A stretch of 64,000 bases of DNA from Microbacterium sp. LWS13-1.2 (GCF_040144835.1 NZ_CP151632.1:3906001-3970000); one strand, 5' to 3'. Shown: positions 28,048 through 38,384, counted from the stretch's first letter. The notes: generated by a model from the letters alone, not told the origin. A program made the numbers and translations.

Positions 28048-28908
28048 CTACTTCAGCAGCCGCGACAGGCGCCGGTCGGCGAGGATCTTGCCGCCGGTCT
28101 GACAGGTCGGGCAGTACTCGAGGGAGTTGTCGGCGAAGAAGACGCTGCGCACCTCGTCGCCGCACACCGGGCACGTCTCACAGCGGCGTCCGTGCACCTG
28201 CATGCCCCGTCGTTTGGCGTCCTTCAGTTCGGCCGGCGGCTTGCCGGATGCCTCGGCGACGGCATCCGTCAGCGTCTCGGTCATCGCGTCGAAGAGCCGG
28301 GTGACCTCGTCGTCGGTGAGCGAGGTCGCGAGGGCGTAGGGCGACATCTTCGCCGCGTGCAGGATCTCGTCGGAGTAGGCGTTGCCCACCCCGGCGATCG
28401 TCGCCTGGTCGCGCAGCACGCCCTTGATCTGGGTGCGACGGCCCGCCAGCAGCCCCGCCAGCGTGTCGCGCGTGAACGCCGGGTCGAGCGGGTCGGGGCC
28501 GAGTCGTGCGATGCCGGGGACGTCGGCGGGGTCGCGCACGACGTACACGGCGAGCGACTTCTTGGTGCCCGCCTCGGTGAGGTCGAACCCGGCGCCGTCC
28601 GACAGGGCGACGCGCAGCGCGATCGGCGTCTTGCCCGGCCGGATGACCGTCTTCGGCAACTCGTCGTACCAGCGCAGCCATCCCGCCTTGGCCAGATGGA
28701 ACACGAGGTGAGGGCCGGTCGTCGACAGGTCGACGAACTTGCCGTGGCGCGAGGCGCCGGTGATCTCGGCATCCGCCAGCGCCTCGATCGGCGGGTCGTA
28801 CGTCTTCAGCGCCGCGATGTTGGCGATGGTCGCGCGTGCGATGCGCACGCCGGTGAGCCGCTCGCGGAGGAAGTCGACGAGTCCCTGCACCTCGGGCATC
28901 TCGGGCAT
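28048..28908 (-). CDS. Fpg/Nei family DNA glycosylase
   Basis: A base-excision repair glycosylase/AP lyase of 286 residues. The catalytic N-terminus PEMPEVQGL supplies Pro2 and Glu3 after removal of Met. A helix-two-turn-helix segment includes GVLRDQATIAGVGNAYSDEIL. The zinc finger is CPVC at its start and CPTCQ at its end, 17 residues between the cysteine pairs. The family repairs oxidised purines or pyrimidines; this subgroup has Gln-Gly after PEV, so specificity cannot be assigned to 8-oxoguanine with confidence. Apparently monocistronic, ending toward glpK. Confidence 0.9.
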   Translation of the reverse strand: MPEMPEVQGLVDFLRERLTGVRIARATIANIAALKTYDPPIEALADAEITGASRHGKFVDLSTTGPHLVFHLAKAGWLRWYDELPKTVIRPGKTPIALRVALSDGAGFDLTEAGTKKSLAVYVVRDPADVPGIARLGPDPLDPAFTRDTLAGLLAGRRTQIKGVLRDQATIAGVGNAYSDEILHAAKMSPYALATSLTDDEVTRLFDAMTETLTDAVAEASGKPPAELKDAKRRGMQVHGRRCETCPVCGDEVRSVFFADNSLEYCPTCQTGGKILADRRLSRLLK

Positions 28909-29022
28909 GCGCTCATCCTGCCACGCAGCGGCGACACGAGGGCCGCACCGTCACCCACCGGTCCAGCCGTCTGCAGTGTGGGCTGGTGGGCGAGCACCTC
29001 CCCGCCGAAGCTGCCGGCAACG

Positions 29023-29122
29023 CGTTCCGTACTCAGGAACGAACCGGGCGCCGGGCGCCGGCGCCCGCGGATTTCCGCGATCAGTCTGCGGCCGCGGCAT
29101 CCGTGATCCTGAGTACGGAACG
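29023..29122. repeat. About 100-bp element with inverted CGTTCCGTACTCAGGA arms, copy 1
   Basis: CGTTCCGTACTCAGGA at 29023 and TCCTGAGTACGGAACG ending at 29122 are perfect 16-bp inverted arms around a 68-base GC-rich middle that itself contains CGCCGGGCGCCGGCGCCCG. It lies 108 bases before the DUF559/AbiEi-like gene; two related copies follow that gene. The remainder of the gap 28909-29230 shows no other feature. Confidence 0.85.
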
Positions 29123-29230
29123 GACTGCTTCCTCCCCAGGCAGGGGCCTCGGCGGGGAGGGAAGGAGTTGTGCACGGATCCGGAGCCGACGGCTGAGAAG
29201 CCGTGCGCGCACGCAGCAGTGTGACTGGTC

Positions 29231-30076
29231 ATGTGGGAGATGCACCGGACGCGTGCGGACCTGTTCGCCGACGGAATGACTCGCCGCGGGATCACCGCTG
29301 CGGTGAGAGCGGGAGACCTCATCCGCGCCCGACGTGACCGTTACCTGGCGCCCGATGCGCCGGATGCCATTGTCCGCGCGGTGCGAGTGGGCGGGCGGCT
29401 CACCTGCGTGTCGCTTCTGCAGTTGCTCGGAGTCTTCGTATTGGCGAACTCGAGCCTGCACGTGCACCTCACCGCGCAGTCGAGCCGCCTGCGGTCTCCA
29501 CATGATCGAAGGAAGCGACTGAGCCGCCGGCGCAGGCATGGCACATGTCTGCACTGGACAAGCCTGCCGGAGCAGCCTGGGGCGGCGACGTGCGTCGGCA
29601 TCGTCGCCGCCCTCGCGCATGCCGCGCGATGCCAGGCGCCTGGTGCGGCGGTGGCATCCATCGACAGCGCGCTGAACAAGGGATTGATGGCCGTAGATCA
29701 GGTCAGCGACATCTTCGACCTGCTTCCGTCGCGGTACGGCGTGCTGCGTGGATTGATCGATGGGCGTGCGCAATCCGGCCCGGAGACGCTCGTGCGCCTA
29801 ATGGTTCGCAAGCTCGGAAGTACCGCAGAGCCTCAGGTCGAGTTCGACGGTGTGGGCTTCGTCGACATGGTGGTCGACGGATGGCTCGTCATCGAATGCG
29901 ACAGCAAGGCTCATCACAGCGATTGGGAGCAGCAGCTTACGGACTACCGTCGCGACCTGAAGCTTGCGCAGCACGGCCTTGTCGTGCTCCGGCTGGCCGC
30001 AGAGAACATCATGTACGACCCGGATTCGGTGTTCCTCGCCGTACGCGGAGTCCTTGCCGCACATTCCCGCCGCTGA
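29231..30076 (+). CDS. AbiEi-like HTH / DUF559 (PD-(D/E)XK-like) protein
   Basis: 281 residues. The N-terminal 60 residues resemble the winged helix of AbiEi-type antitoxins (RRGITAAVRAGDLIRARRDRYL). The C-terminal 80 residues resemble DUF559, a Vsr-like PD-(D/E)XK fold: GFVDMVVDGWLVIECDSKAHH supplies Asp, Glu and Lys, followed by DYRRDLKLAQHGLVVLRL. Such genes are abundant lineage-specific paralogues in Micrococcales and are often named type IV toxin-antitoxin proteins, but no partner toxin is seen here. It is bracketed by three copies of one palindrome family. Two further genes of this class lie at 50108 and 63290. Activity is inferred only; the start could also be ATG 29240. Confidence 0.65.
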   Translation: MWEMHRTRADLFADGMTRRGITAAVRAGDLIRARRDRYLAPDAPDAIVRAVRVGGRLTCVSLLQLLGVFVLANSSLHVHLTAQSSRLRSPHDRRKRLSRRRRHGTCLHWTSLPEQPGAATCVGIVAALAHAARCQAPGAAVASIDSALNKGLMAVDQVSDIFDLLPSRYGVLRGLIDGRAQSGPETLVRLMVRKLGSTAEPQVEFDGVGFVDMVVDGWLVIECDSKAHHSDWEQQLTDYRRDLKLAQHGLVVLRLAAENIMYDPDSVFLAVRGVLAAHSRR

Positions 30077-30104
30077 AGGCGGTCGACCCGTCGGGCCCGC
30101 CGCT

Positions 30105-30201
30105 CGTTCCGAATTCAGGATCGCTTGATGTGCCGCCCGGGACCGCAGCGTGATTCCGCGGACTCTCCGCCCACCTGCTCCGCCGTTCCTGAGTTCGGAA
30201 C
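30105..30201. repeat. About 100-bp palindromic element, copy 2
   Basis: CGTTCCGAATTCAGGA (30105-30120) and GTTCCTGAGTTCGGAAC (30185-30201), same plan and length as copy 1, 29 bases after the DUF559 gene. Confidence 0.8.
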
Positions 30202-30230
30202 TACGCCGAGCGTTGCTGTCCGGCAACATC

Positions 30231-30329
30231 GGTTCCGTACTCAGGAACGGCTCGGCGGCCGCACAAGCACTGCCGCAGAGATCCGCCCCACCGTGCGCCC
30301 GAGTGGGTTGGTGTTCCTGAGTTCGGAAC
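30231..30329. repeat. About 100-bp palindromic element, copy 3
   Basis: GGTTCCGTACTCAGGAAC (30231-30248) and GTTCCTGAGTTCGGAAC (30313-30329). It follows copy 2 after 29 bases. The rest of the gap to trpS (30330-30472) holds two GTCC(A/G)CCGAATC direct repeats near 30437 and 30463. Confidence 0.8.
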
Positions 30330-30472
30330 GGGCGACGAGGAGCAACCGCAGCCGCGACACAAGAGGGAGCCACGACCCGCCGGAGAGGCGACGCAGAGCG
30401 CCGGATGGATGCCGCGGCAGCGGCGGCGGGTTCCGTCCACCGAATCGGAGGCGGCGGGATCCGTCCGCCGAA

Positions 30473-31489
<1,017 letters not shown>

Positions 31490-31517
31490 CTATAAAGCGG
31501 ATGCCGCGGCGCGCGCC

Positions 31518-31568
31518 GCGCGGGAGCGACCGCCGCGCAGGAGCGACCGCCGCGCGGGAGCGACCGCC
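31518..31568. repeat. Tandem 17-bp repeat, three copies
   Basis: GCGC(G/A)GGAGCGACCGCC occurs three times head to tail between trpS and the TetR remnant. Copies differ at one base. It lies in the trpS upstream region. Confidence 0.85.
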
Positions 31569-31580
31569 GCGATAGCCTCG

Positions 31581-31612
31581 CACGGAAGCCCCGGGCGGGC
31601 GGGGCTTCCGTG
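31581..31612. terminator. Strong hairpin upstream of trpS
   Basis: CACGGAAGCCCC and GGGGCTTCCGTG, perfect 12-bp arms around an 8-base loop. On the minus strand it follows the TetR remnant and precedes trpS by 100 bases, so it may end the remnant's transcript or form part of the trpS leader. Confidence 0.7.
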
Positions 31613-31632
31613 CGCCATGCCTCGCGCCCGGT

Positions 31633-32133
31633 TCAGCCGGCGCGCCGTTCGAGCCCTTCGAGGAGGATGTCGAGGGCGAACTCGAACTCGGTGCGGTCGT
31701 CGCACCAGCCGAGCGTTCCGGCCTCGTCGTCGTGGACGACGTCCTGCAGCATCGCCTGCACGTTCGGCATGAGCCTGCCGAACTCGGCAGCGGCGGTGGG
31801 GTCGAGCTCGCCGTCCGTACCCTGCGGATCGTCGAGGATGAGCTCCTGTGAGAAGCCGAACTGGCGGCTGCCGAGCGTGTGCATCGCGTGGTGGATCAGA
31901 TCCCACGACAGCCCGCCAGACCTCATGACGGCGACATTCGTGTCGACCCAGCCGGCGAAAGCCGGCGTCATCGTGCCTCGGGACTCCAGTGCGCGCGGCG
32001 CCCACGGATGATCCAGGAGCACCTCGCGGGCAGCGAGGATGCGCGCACGCAGGTGCTCGCGCCACGACGACGGAGGTGGAGTCGTCGCCGCAGCGGCACG
32101 GCGCGCGACGTCGTCGAAGACGAGGTCGAGGGC
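31633..32133 (-). pseudogene. TetR-family regulator, 5'-truncated (ligand-binding domain only)
   Basis: From about 32133 the frame reads ALDLVFDDVARRAAA, then SSWREHLRARILAAREVLLDHPW cut into the TetR_C_1-type helices, and ends EFALDILLEGLERRAG at 31633. This is the C-terminal effector-binding domain of a TetR regulator with the whole DNA-binding domain absent. Upstream residues of the open frame do not look like protein of this family; they are the antisense of an alcohol dehydrogenase end. The codon use is normal, so the loss is recent. It cannot bind DNA as a TetR protein. Confidence 0.75.
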
Positions 32134-32307
32134 ACCGCCGTGACGGGCGCCGACCTTGCGGAGTTCGCCCGGCTCGCCGCGGCGGGCGACGTGCGTCCGG
32201 TGATCGACCGCGTGTACCCGCTCGATCGGATCCGCGAGGCGCATGCCTACGTCGACAGCGGGCGCAAGCGGGGGAGTGTCATCGTCACTCTGGCGGATCC
32301 CTCGTGA
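32132..32307 (+). pseudogene. Medium-chain alcohol dehydrogenase / quinone oxidoreductase, 5'-truncated
   Basis: About the last 58 residues of a zinc-type or quinone-oxidoreductase-like MDR enzyme: VTGADLAEFARLAAAGDV, RPVIDRVYPLDRIREAHAYV, DSGRKRGSVIVTL, then a normal stop. The remaining 250 or so residues are missing. It begins where the TetR remnant on the other strand begins, so one deletion removed the 5' ends of a divergent tetR/MDR pair and the promoter between them. No start codon or ribosome site exists for the fragment. Confidence 0.75.
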
Positions 32308-32359
32308 GGCCCCGTGGCCCGCGCGTCGCCCTGCGTGCAGTTCGCGGGCCACTCAGCGT

Positions 32360-33226
32360 TCAGCGTCCGAGGGTGTAGTCGGCGACGACGGGGGAGTGAT
32401 CGCTCCAGCGGGTGTCCCACGACGGCGCCCGCACGACGCGGTAGTCGACCACCCGGTCGCCGAGCTCGGGCGTTGCGAGGTGGTAGTCGATCCGCCAGCC
32501 GGCGTCGTTGTCGAACGCGCGCCCGCGCATCGACCACCAGGTGTACGGGCCGTCGACGTCGCCGTGGAAGCGGCGACCGATGTCGACCCAGCCGAGTCCC
32601 TGGCCCCGAGAGCCGTCGGCACCGGTCACCTCGGTGCCCTCCTCACCGAAGAAGCGGTCGAAGTACGCACGCTCGCGGGGGAGGAAGCCGGCCTTCTTGA
32701 CGTTGCCCTTCCAGTTGCGGATGTCGAGCTCGCGGTGGCCGACGTTGAGGTCGCCCATCACGAGCGCCAGCGGCGACGCGGTCCTTAACTGCGGCATCCG
32801 CCTCTCCATCGCGTCGAGGAAGGCCCACTTCGCATCCTGCTTCGGGGTCTCGGCCTCGCCGGTGTGCACGTAGGCGCTGACCACGATGAGCCGCTCGCCC
32901 TCGATGTCGAAGTCGGCCTCGATCCAGCGGCCCGCGCTGTCGAGCACCTCGGCGGCGTCGTCGGCGGCCGCGCCGAGAACCCGTCGCACCTCGATCGAGG
33001 GGACGCGGCTGGCCACCGCCACACCGGCACGACCCTTGGACAGTGCCTCGTCGTTGACGATCTCCCATCCCGGGAGGGCCGCACGCAGTTCCTCTTCGGT
33101 CGCCCGCACCTCTTGCAGCGCCATCACGTCGATGTCGGCGGCATCGAGCCAGTCGATCATGCCCTTGCGTGTGGCGGCGCGGATTCCATTGACGTTGACA
33201 GAGGCGATGCGAACACGGCGAGACAC
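32360..33226 (-). CDS. xthA: Exodeoxyribonuclease III (AP endonuclease)
   Basis: A 288-residue Mg-dependent AP endonuclease and 3' exonuclease of base-excision repair. Motifs are RIASVNVNGIRAA at the N-terminus, LQEVRATEEEL (metal-binding Glu), MGDLNVGHRELD (Asp/Asn), and the catalytic ending RIDYHLAT and WSDHSPVVADY. The start chosen is GTG 33226, which begins directly before the family's first strand. TAGTCT lies 7 bases upstream with no Shine-Dalgarno site, suggesting a leaderless transcript. A further GTG at 33256, abutting the stop of the upstream yihY-like gene, is possible. Confidence 0.94.
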   Translation of the reverse strand: MSRRVRIASVNVNGIRAATRKGMIDWLDAADIDVMALQEVRATEEELRAALPGWEIVNDEALSKGRAGVAVASRVPSIEVRRVLGAAADDAAEVLDSAGRWIEADFDIEGERLIVVSAYVHTGEAETPKQDAKWAFLDAMERRMPQLRTASPLALVMGDLNVGHRELDIRNWKGNVKKAGFLPRERAYFDRFFGEEGTEVTGADGSRGQGLGWVDIGRRFHGDVDGPYTWWSMRGRAFDNDAGWRIDYHLATPELGDRVVDYRVVRAPSWDTRWSDHSPVVADYTLGR

Positions 33227-33256
33227 GACGGCAAGACTATCCGGCACCGCCGACAC

Positions 33257-34525
33257 TCACTCGAACAGGCTGCCGGCCTTCTTCTTCGGAGCGGGCGGGG
33301 CGGCCGCCTCGACCTGGGACAGCTCCTGCTCTGCGTCCTTCAGTGCGCGGTCGGCCGCCCATCGCCGATACCAGGGGGCCGTGTCGCGCGACTCCTGCGC
33401 GGTGCGCAGCCGCACCCGCGCCGCCACCAGCAGCGCCGCGTGTTCGGCGGCGAGGCGCTCAGCCTCGGTCTGGGGAAGCAGCGGGATCTCCTCGTCCTCC
33501 GCCGCGACGGCGATCCACGCCGCGGCGACCAGCATGATGATGCCGATGATGCGGAACCAGAGCAGGAGGCCGACGAAGATCGCGAAGGTCGCCAGCAGGG
33601 CGTTCGTGGGTGTGTAGATGAACAGCCAGCCCGTGAAGAGCTGCAGCACGGTGATCGCTCCGCCGCCGAGGAGCGCCCCGGGCCAGATCCGGCGCCACGG
33701 CAGCTTCGTGCCGGTGAGGAAGCGGATGAGCCCTCCGAGAGCCGCGCTGTAGATCACGAAGGAGATGACGATCGTGCCGATGCTCGCGGTCGCGCCGATC
33801 CAGCTGGACGCGTTGCTCCAGCCGAAGAACCCGAACGCCCAGTTGAGTGCCCAGGTGCCGATCGACGTGGCGGCGAAACCGACGACCAGGGCGAGTGCGA
33901 ACATGCCGGCGCCCACCAGATCGCGCGCCTTGAGATAGATGTAGCTGCGGAGGTCGGGCGGCAGCCCGAAGATGTCGCGCACGGCGCGACGGGCGAAGGT
34001 CACGAACCCGATGGCGGTCCAGATGAGGGTGCCGAGGGCGATGATGCCCGTGATGCCGAGGACACCGGCGCTGCTCGTGGCGATCTCGGTCACCTGATCG
34101 GGGGTGAAGAGCCCGCCTTCGTCGGCTATGAGCCCGGGGATGTACAGGTTGATCAGGTCGATGAGTCCCGACACCGCCTCCGCGCTGCCGCCGAGCCAGA
34201 GCCCGGTGATCGCGAATGCGACGTAGATGGCGGCGAAGGTCGCGAAAAGCGCCTGGTAGCTGACGCCCGCCGCGAGCAGGAATCCGTTGTGCTGGAGGAA
34301 GTGGCGCCACACCCGCACCGGGAACCACGCCATCGTGCGCTGCGTGAGCGCGGTCGCCCTGCTGAGGGGCTGGTCGAACCGCTCGCGCAGGTTCTCCTGC
34401 GTCGCTTCCCAGCGAGCCCTGAGCGACTCCTCTTCGCGTTGCGCGGCATCCGCCTGATCGCGCGCCTCGTCGTGCTCCTGCGCACGCGCGCGATCCTGTC
34501 TGCGCGCGTCGTCCCGTTGGCTCAC
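33257..34525 (-). CDS. YihY/BrkB family membrane protein
   Basis: A 422-residue inner-membrane protein with six hydrophobic helices between residues about 75 and 330 (for example LLAAGVSYQALFATFAAIYV and GVLGITGIIALGTLIWTAIG). A charged, likely coiled N-terminus (DARRQDRARAQEHDEARDQA) and a C-terminal cytosolic helix ending PPAPKKKAGSLFE flank the core. The family was once called ribonuclease BN, but that activity is not supported; its role is unknown. The GTG start 34525 follows TACTCT by 7 bases without a Shine-Dalgarno site, so it is probably leaderless. The xthA gene follows directly. Confidence 0.88.
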   Translation of the reverse strand: MSQRDDARRQDRARAQEHDEARDQADAAQREEESLRARWEATQENLRERFDQPLSRATALTQRTMAWFPVRVWRHFLQHNGFLLAAGVSYQALFATFAAIYVAFAITGLWLGGSAEAVSGLIDLINLYIPGLIADEGGLFTPDQVTEIATSSAGVLGITGIIALGTLIWTAIGFVTFARRAVRDIFGLPPDLRSYIYLKARDLVGAGMFALALVVGFAATSIGTWALNWAFGFFGWSNASSWIGATASIGTIVISFVIYSAALGGLIRFLTGTKLPWRRIWPGALLGGGAITVLQLFTGWLFIYTPTNALLATFAIFVGLLLWFRIIGIIMLVAAAWIAVAAEDEEIPLLPQTEAERLAAEHAALLVAARVRLRTAQESRDTAPWYRRWAADRALKDAEQELSQVEAAAPPAPKKKAGSLFE

Positions 34526-34601
34526 GGAAGCCAGAGTATCGACTGCCGTATGCTGCACCCCGCCGCGCCGCGGCATCCGCGCGGCGAATCGGGCAGAGCG
34601 T

Positions 34602-35402
34602 CTACGCGCGTCCGCGCAGGACCGCCTGCTTGACCTCGGCGATCGCCTTCGTCACCTCGATGCCGCGGGGGCACGCCTCGGTGCAGTTGAAGGTGGTGCG
34701 GCAGCGCCACACGCCCTCCTTGTCGTTGAGGATGTCGAGGCGCACGTCGCCCGCGTCGTCGCGCGAGTCGAAGATGAAGCGGTGCGCGTTGACGATCGCG
34801 GCGGGGCCGAAGTACTGGCCGTCGGTCCAGAACACGGGGCACGACGACGTGCACGCGGCGCAGAGGATGCACTTCGTGGTGTCGTCGAAGACCTCGCGGT
34901 CGACGATCGACTGGATGCGCTCCTTGCCGGGCTCGGGCTTCGAGCTCGCGATGAGGAACGGCTGCACCTCGCGGTACGACGCGAAGAACGGCTCCATGTC
35001 GACGACGAGGTCCTTCTCGAGCGGCAGGCCCTTGATGGCCTCGACGTAGATCGGCTGCGAGATGTCGAGGTCCTTGATGAGGGTCTTGCACGCGAGCCGG
35101 TTGCGGCCGTTGATGCGCATCGCATCGGACCCGCAGATGCCGTGGGCGCAGGAGCGGCGGAACGTCAGCGACCCGTCGACCTCCCACTTGATCTTGTGCA
35201 GGGCATCCAGCACACGGTCGGTCGAGTACAGCTCGACGTCGTAGTCGACCCAGCGCGGCTCTTCGTCGACCTCCGGGTTGAACCGGCGGATGATGAAGGT
35301 GACCAGGAACGACTGGATGCCGGTGTCGTTCGTGGTCTCCTCCGCGCGGGTAGGGGCATCCGCGTCGGTGCGCTCGATGACGTCGGTGACCGAGGTCGAC
35401 AT
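34602..35402 (-). CDS. sdhB: Succinate dehydrogenase iron-sulfur subunit
   Basis: Carries electrons from the flavoprotein to quinone through three FeS clusters. 266 residues, including an N-terminal extension of about 28. Cysteines are seen in RRSCAHGICGSDAM (2Fe-2S), CILCAACTSSCP (4Fe-4S) and CTEACPRG (3Fe-4S). It is the last gene of sdhCDAB; its ATG shares a base with the sdhA stop. Peripheral on the cytoplasmic side of the membrane. Confidence 0.97.
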   Translation of the reverse strand: MSTSVTDVIERTDADAPTRAEETTNDTGIQSFLVTFIIRRFNPEVDEEPRWVDYDVELYSTDRVLDALHKIKWEVDGSLTFRRSCAHGICGSDAMRINGRNRLACKTLIKDLDISQPIYVEAIKGLPLEKDLVVDMEPFFASYREVQPFLIASSKPEPGKERIQSIVDREVFDDTTKCILCAACTSSCPVFWTDGQYFGPAAIVNAHRFIFDSRDDAGDVRLDILNDKEGVWRCRTTFNCTEACPRGIEVTKAIAEVKQAVLRGRA

Positions 35403-37243
35403 CAGTACTTCCTCTCCAACGGTGGGTAGCGCAACTCGCCCGCTTCGTTCTTCGTGAAGACGACGGGTTTCCAGTCGAGGCGGATGTGGTCCTCGGATTG
35501 CGAGGACCCGGCATCGCCCGACAGGTACGCCATGGTGTGCTGCATGTACTTCTCGTCGTCGCGCTTCGGGAAGTCGTCGCGCATGTGGCCGCCGCGGCTC
35601 TCCTTGCGGTTCTTCGCGGTCACGACGACGACCTCGGCGATGTCGAGGAGGAAGCCGAGCTCGACGGCCTCGAGCAGGTCGGTGTTGTAGCGCTTGCCCT
35701 TGTCATCCACGTGCACGTTCTTGAAGCGCTCGCGCAACTCTTCGATGACCTCGAGCACCTCGCCGAGCGACTCGTCGGTGCGGAAGACCTGGGCCTTGCG
35801 GTCCATCTCGTCCTGCAGCGTCTTGCGGAGCGCGGCGATCCGTTCGGTGCCCTGGTTGTTACGCAGGCCCTCGATGAGCCCGCGCACCTCGGCGGCGGGG
35901 TCCTCGGGGAGGGGCACGAAGTCGGCGGTCTTGACGTACTCGACCGCGTTGCGGCCGGCGCGCTTGCCGAACACGTTGATGTCGAGCAGCGAGTTCGTGC
36001 CGAGGCGGTTCGAGCCGTGCACCGAGACGCAGGCGCATTCGCCGGCGGCGTACAGGCCCGGCACGACGGTGGTGTTGTCGCTCAGCACCTGCGCGTCGTT
36101 GTTGGTCGGGATGCCTCCCATCGCGTAGTGCGCGGTCGGCATGACCGGCACCGGCTCGACCACGGGGTCGACGCCGAGGTAGGTGCGAGCGAACTCGGTG
36201 ATGTCGGGCAGCTTCGTCTCGAGCACCTCGGCGCCGAGATGCGTGCAGTCCAGCAGCACGTAGTCGCGGTGAGGACCGGCGCCCCGGCCTTCGGCGACCT
36301 CCTGCACCATGCAGCGGCTGACGATGTCGCGCGGCGCGAGGTCCTTGATGGTGGGCGCGTAGCGCTCCATGAAGCGCTCGCCCGAGACGTTGCGCAGGAT
36401 CGCGCCCTCGCCGCGGGCTCCTTCGGTGAGCAGGATGCCGAGCCCGGCGAGGCCGGTCGGGTGGAACTGGAAGAACTCCATGTCCTCCAGTGGGAGGCCC
36501 TTGCGCCAGATGATGCCCACGCCGTCGCCGGTGAGGGTGTGCGCGTTCGAGGTCGTCTTGAAGATCTTGCCGAAGCCGCCGGTCGCGAAGATCACGGCCT
36601 TCGACTGGAAGACGTGCAGCTCGCCGGTGGCCAGCTCATAGGCCACGACGCCCGCGATCTGCTTGTCCGTGCCCTCGCCGACCGTGATGAGGTCGAGCAC
36701 GTAGAACTCGTTGAAGAAGTTGATGCCGAGCTTCACGCAGTTCTGGAACAGCGTCTGCAGGATCATGTGACCCGTGCGGTCGGCGGCGTAGCAGGCGCGG
36801 CGGACCGGGGTCTTGCCGTGGTCGGCGGTGTGGCCGCCGAAGCGCCGCTGGTCGATCTTGCCCTCGGGCGTCCGGTTGAACGGCAGGCCCATGTTCTCGA
36901 GGTCGATGACCGCGTCGATGGCTTCTTTGGCGAGGATCTCGGCCGCATCCTGGTCGACGAGGTAGTCACCGCCCTTGACGGTGTCGAAGGTGTGCCACTC
37001 CCACGAGTCCTCTTCGACATTGGCCAGCGCCGCCGCCATGCCTCCCTGCGCCGCACCGGTGTGCGAACGCGTCGGGTACAGCTTCGAGATGACCGCCGTC
37101 CTCGCACCCGGCCCGGCCTCGATGGCCGCGCGCATGCCGGCCCCGCCGGCTCCCACGATGACGATGTCGAACTGGTGGTAGTGGACGCCGTCCTTGACGT
37201 AGCTTGCAGTGCTCTCGGTGCCGGTAGGGGTCTCAGTGCTCAC
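35402..37243 (-). CDS. sdhA: Succinate dehydrogenase flavoprotein subunit
   Basis: Oxidises succinate to fumarate with covalently bound FAD. 613 residues. [19 protein letters not shown] FAD fold near residue 27 ([17 protein letters not shown]), the flavinylation segment [14 protein letters not shown], the active-site LTEGARGEG and the capping-domain ending of the A subunits. The start is GTG 37243. It continues from sdhD after 43 bases and is translationally coupled to sdhB. Completes the TCA step that supplies oxaloacetate to PckG. Confidence 0.97.
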   Translation of the reverse strand: MSTETPTGTESTASYVKDGVHYHQFDIVIVGAGGAGMRAAIEAGPGARTAVISKLYPTRSHTGAAQGGMAAALANVEEDSWEWHTFDTVKGGDYLVDQDAAEILAKEAIDAVIDLENMGLPFNRTPEGKIDQRRFGGHTADHGKTPVRRACYAADRTGHMILQTLFQNCVKLGINFFNEFYVLDLITVGEGTDKQIAGVVAYELATGELHVFQSKAVIFATGGFGKIFKTTSNAHTLTGDGVGIIWRKGLPLEDMEFFQFHPTGLAGLGILLTEGARGEGAILRNVSGERFMERYAPTIKDLAPRDIVSRCMVQEVAEGRGAGPHRDYVLLDCTHLGAEVLETKLPDITEFARTYLGVDPVVEPVPVMPTAHYAMGGIPTNNDAQVLSDNTTVVPGLYAAGECACVSVHGSNRLGTNSLLDINVFGKRAGRNAVEYVKTADFVPLPEDPAAEVRGLIEGLRNNQGTERIAALRKTLQDEMDRKAQVFRTDESLGEVLEVIEELRERFKNVHVDDKGKRYNTDLLEAVELGFLLDIAEVVVVTAKNRKESRGGHMRDDFPKRDDEKYMQHTMAYLSGDAGSSQSEDHIRLDWKPVVFTKNEAGELRYPPLERKY

Positions 37244-37286
37244 GCTGGATGCTTTCGGTGGTCGATGCTCGGGGGGCGCCCGAACG

Positions 37287-37736
37287 CTATGCGCAGATTC
37301 CGATGATGAGGTCGGAGGCGGTCTCGGAGTCGAAGCCGATGCACGGGTCGAAGGTGAACACGACCAGCGTGCCCAGCACGATGAGGAACGCCGCGGCGAG
37401 CCACAGCACCCACACCAGCACGCGACGCGTCGTCGGGTGCGTCACGTAGTCGTTCACGATCGTGCGCATGCCGTTGGCGCCGTGGATGAGCGCGAGCCAC
37501 AGCATCAGCACGTCCCACCACTGCCAGAACGGCGAGGCGTACTTGCCCGCGACGAAGGCGAAGTCGATGCCGTGGATGCCCTCGCCGAGCATGAGGTTGA
37601 CGAACAGGTGGCCGAAGATGAGGACCACGAGCAGCACGCCCGAGGCTCGCATGTAGATCCAGCCCCACTTCTCGAGGTTGGGGCCTTTGCGCCGGACCGG
37701 GGAGTACGGGGCGCGGGGGTCGGCGATCGTGGTCAT
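37287..37736 (-). CDS. sdhD: Succinate dehydrogenase hydrophobic membrane anchor subunit
   Basis: A 149-residue anchor with three membrane helices. The first contains [20 protein letters not shown] with a candidate haem histidine; the second contains [19 protein letters not shown] with a second; the third is [20 protein letters not shown]. It follows sdhC with its start codon overlapping the sdhC stop. Binds quinone and haem b with SdhC. Confidence 0.93.
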   Translation of the reverse strand: MTTIADPRAPYSPVRRKGPNLEKWGWIYMRASGVLLVVLIFGHLFVNLMLGEGIHGIDFAFVAGKYASPFWQWWDVLMLWLALIHGANGMRTIVNDYVTHPTTRRVLVWVLWLAAAFLIVLGTLVVFTFDPCIGFDSETASDLIIGICA

Positions 37737-38167
37737 CAGTGACCTCCTCCCGGAGCGAAGGCGAGCATGAGATGGCGCGGCGTGAAGCCGAGCATCGTCA
37801 CGACCCACAGCCCGAGGACGCCCCACCACAGCTGGCGCTGGTGGCGGGTGGCCCACGACCAGAAGTCGACCAGGATGATGCGCAGTCCGTTGTAGGCGTG
37901 GTACGCGATGGCGCCGACGAGTGCGACCTCGCCGAGGGCCATCACCCAGTTCTTGTAGGTGCCGATGACCGCGTCGTACGCCTCGGGCGAGACCCGGATG
38001 AGGGCCGTGTCGAGGACATGGACGAGCAGGAAGAAGAAGATCGCGACGCCGGTGATGCGGTGCAGCACCCACGACCACATGCCTTCGTTCCCGCGATACA
38101 GCGTGCCGCGGGGAACTCGGGAGGTGGTCTCGGATACCGACGGTGTGACGCGTGCTGGTGCAGACAC
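37736..38167 (-). CDS. sdhC: Succinate dehydrogenase cytochrome b subunit
   Basis: A 143-residue anchor and first gene of sdhCDAB. After an N-terminal cytosolic part ending RVPRGTLYRGNEGMWSW come helices with HRITGVAIFFFLLVHVLDT (haem histidines), WVMALGEVALVGAIAYHAYNG and LWVVTMLGF. GTG 38167 is chosen because AAGGAGG lies 6 bases upstream; the longer frame to 38269 lacks such a site. The promoter must lie in 38168-38330, where AT content rises on the minus strand near 38285-38295. Confidence 0.93.
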   Translation of the reverse strand: MSAPARVTPSVSETTSRVPRGTLYRGNEGMWSWVLHRITGVAIFFFLLVHVLDTALIRVSPEAYDAVIGTYKNWVMALGEVALVGAIAYHAYNGLRIILVDFWSWATRHQRQLWWGVLGLWVVTMLGFTPRHLMLAFAPGGGH

Positions 38168-38331
38168 GGCCGTCCTCCTTGGATCGAAACACGGTGGGGC
38201 TGACCTCTGACTGCGAGGACGGCCCCCGAAGACGGCCCGCAACATTGCGCTTCGGGCCGTCGGCGTCACGCGGGCGCTGCGACCATCCTATTCCCGTCGC
38301 GCCGCAGTGGGAGATTAGGTGGTCCTAACTT

Positions 38332-38347
38332 CTCTCGACGTCGAGAG
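38332..38347. promoter_or_regulatory. Perfect 16-bp palindrome between sdhC and the xylanase gene
   Basis: CTCTCGACGTCGAGAG is fully self-complementary with no spacer. It lies in the AT-richer control region shared by the divergent sdh operon and the GH10 gene. A dimeric regulator site is likely; which gene it serves is unknown. Confidence 0.55.
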
Positions 38348-38384
38348 ATCTCGGAGCGAGTCGACGGTCCCGTGGAAAACGCAC

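Noticed and set aside
29231..30076. Complete type IV toxin-antitoxin system
   Set aside because: AbiEi-like start and DUF559 end are present, but no AbiEii nucleotidyltransferase toxin is adjacent at any of the three loci.
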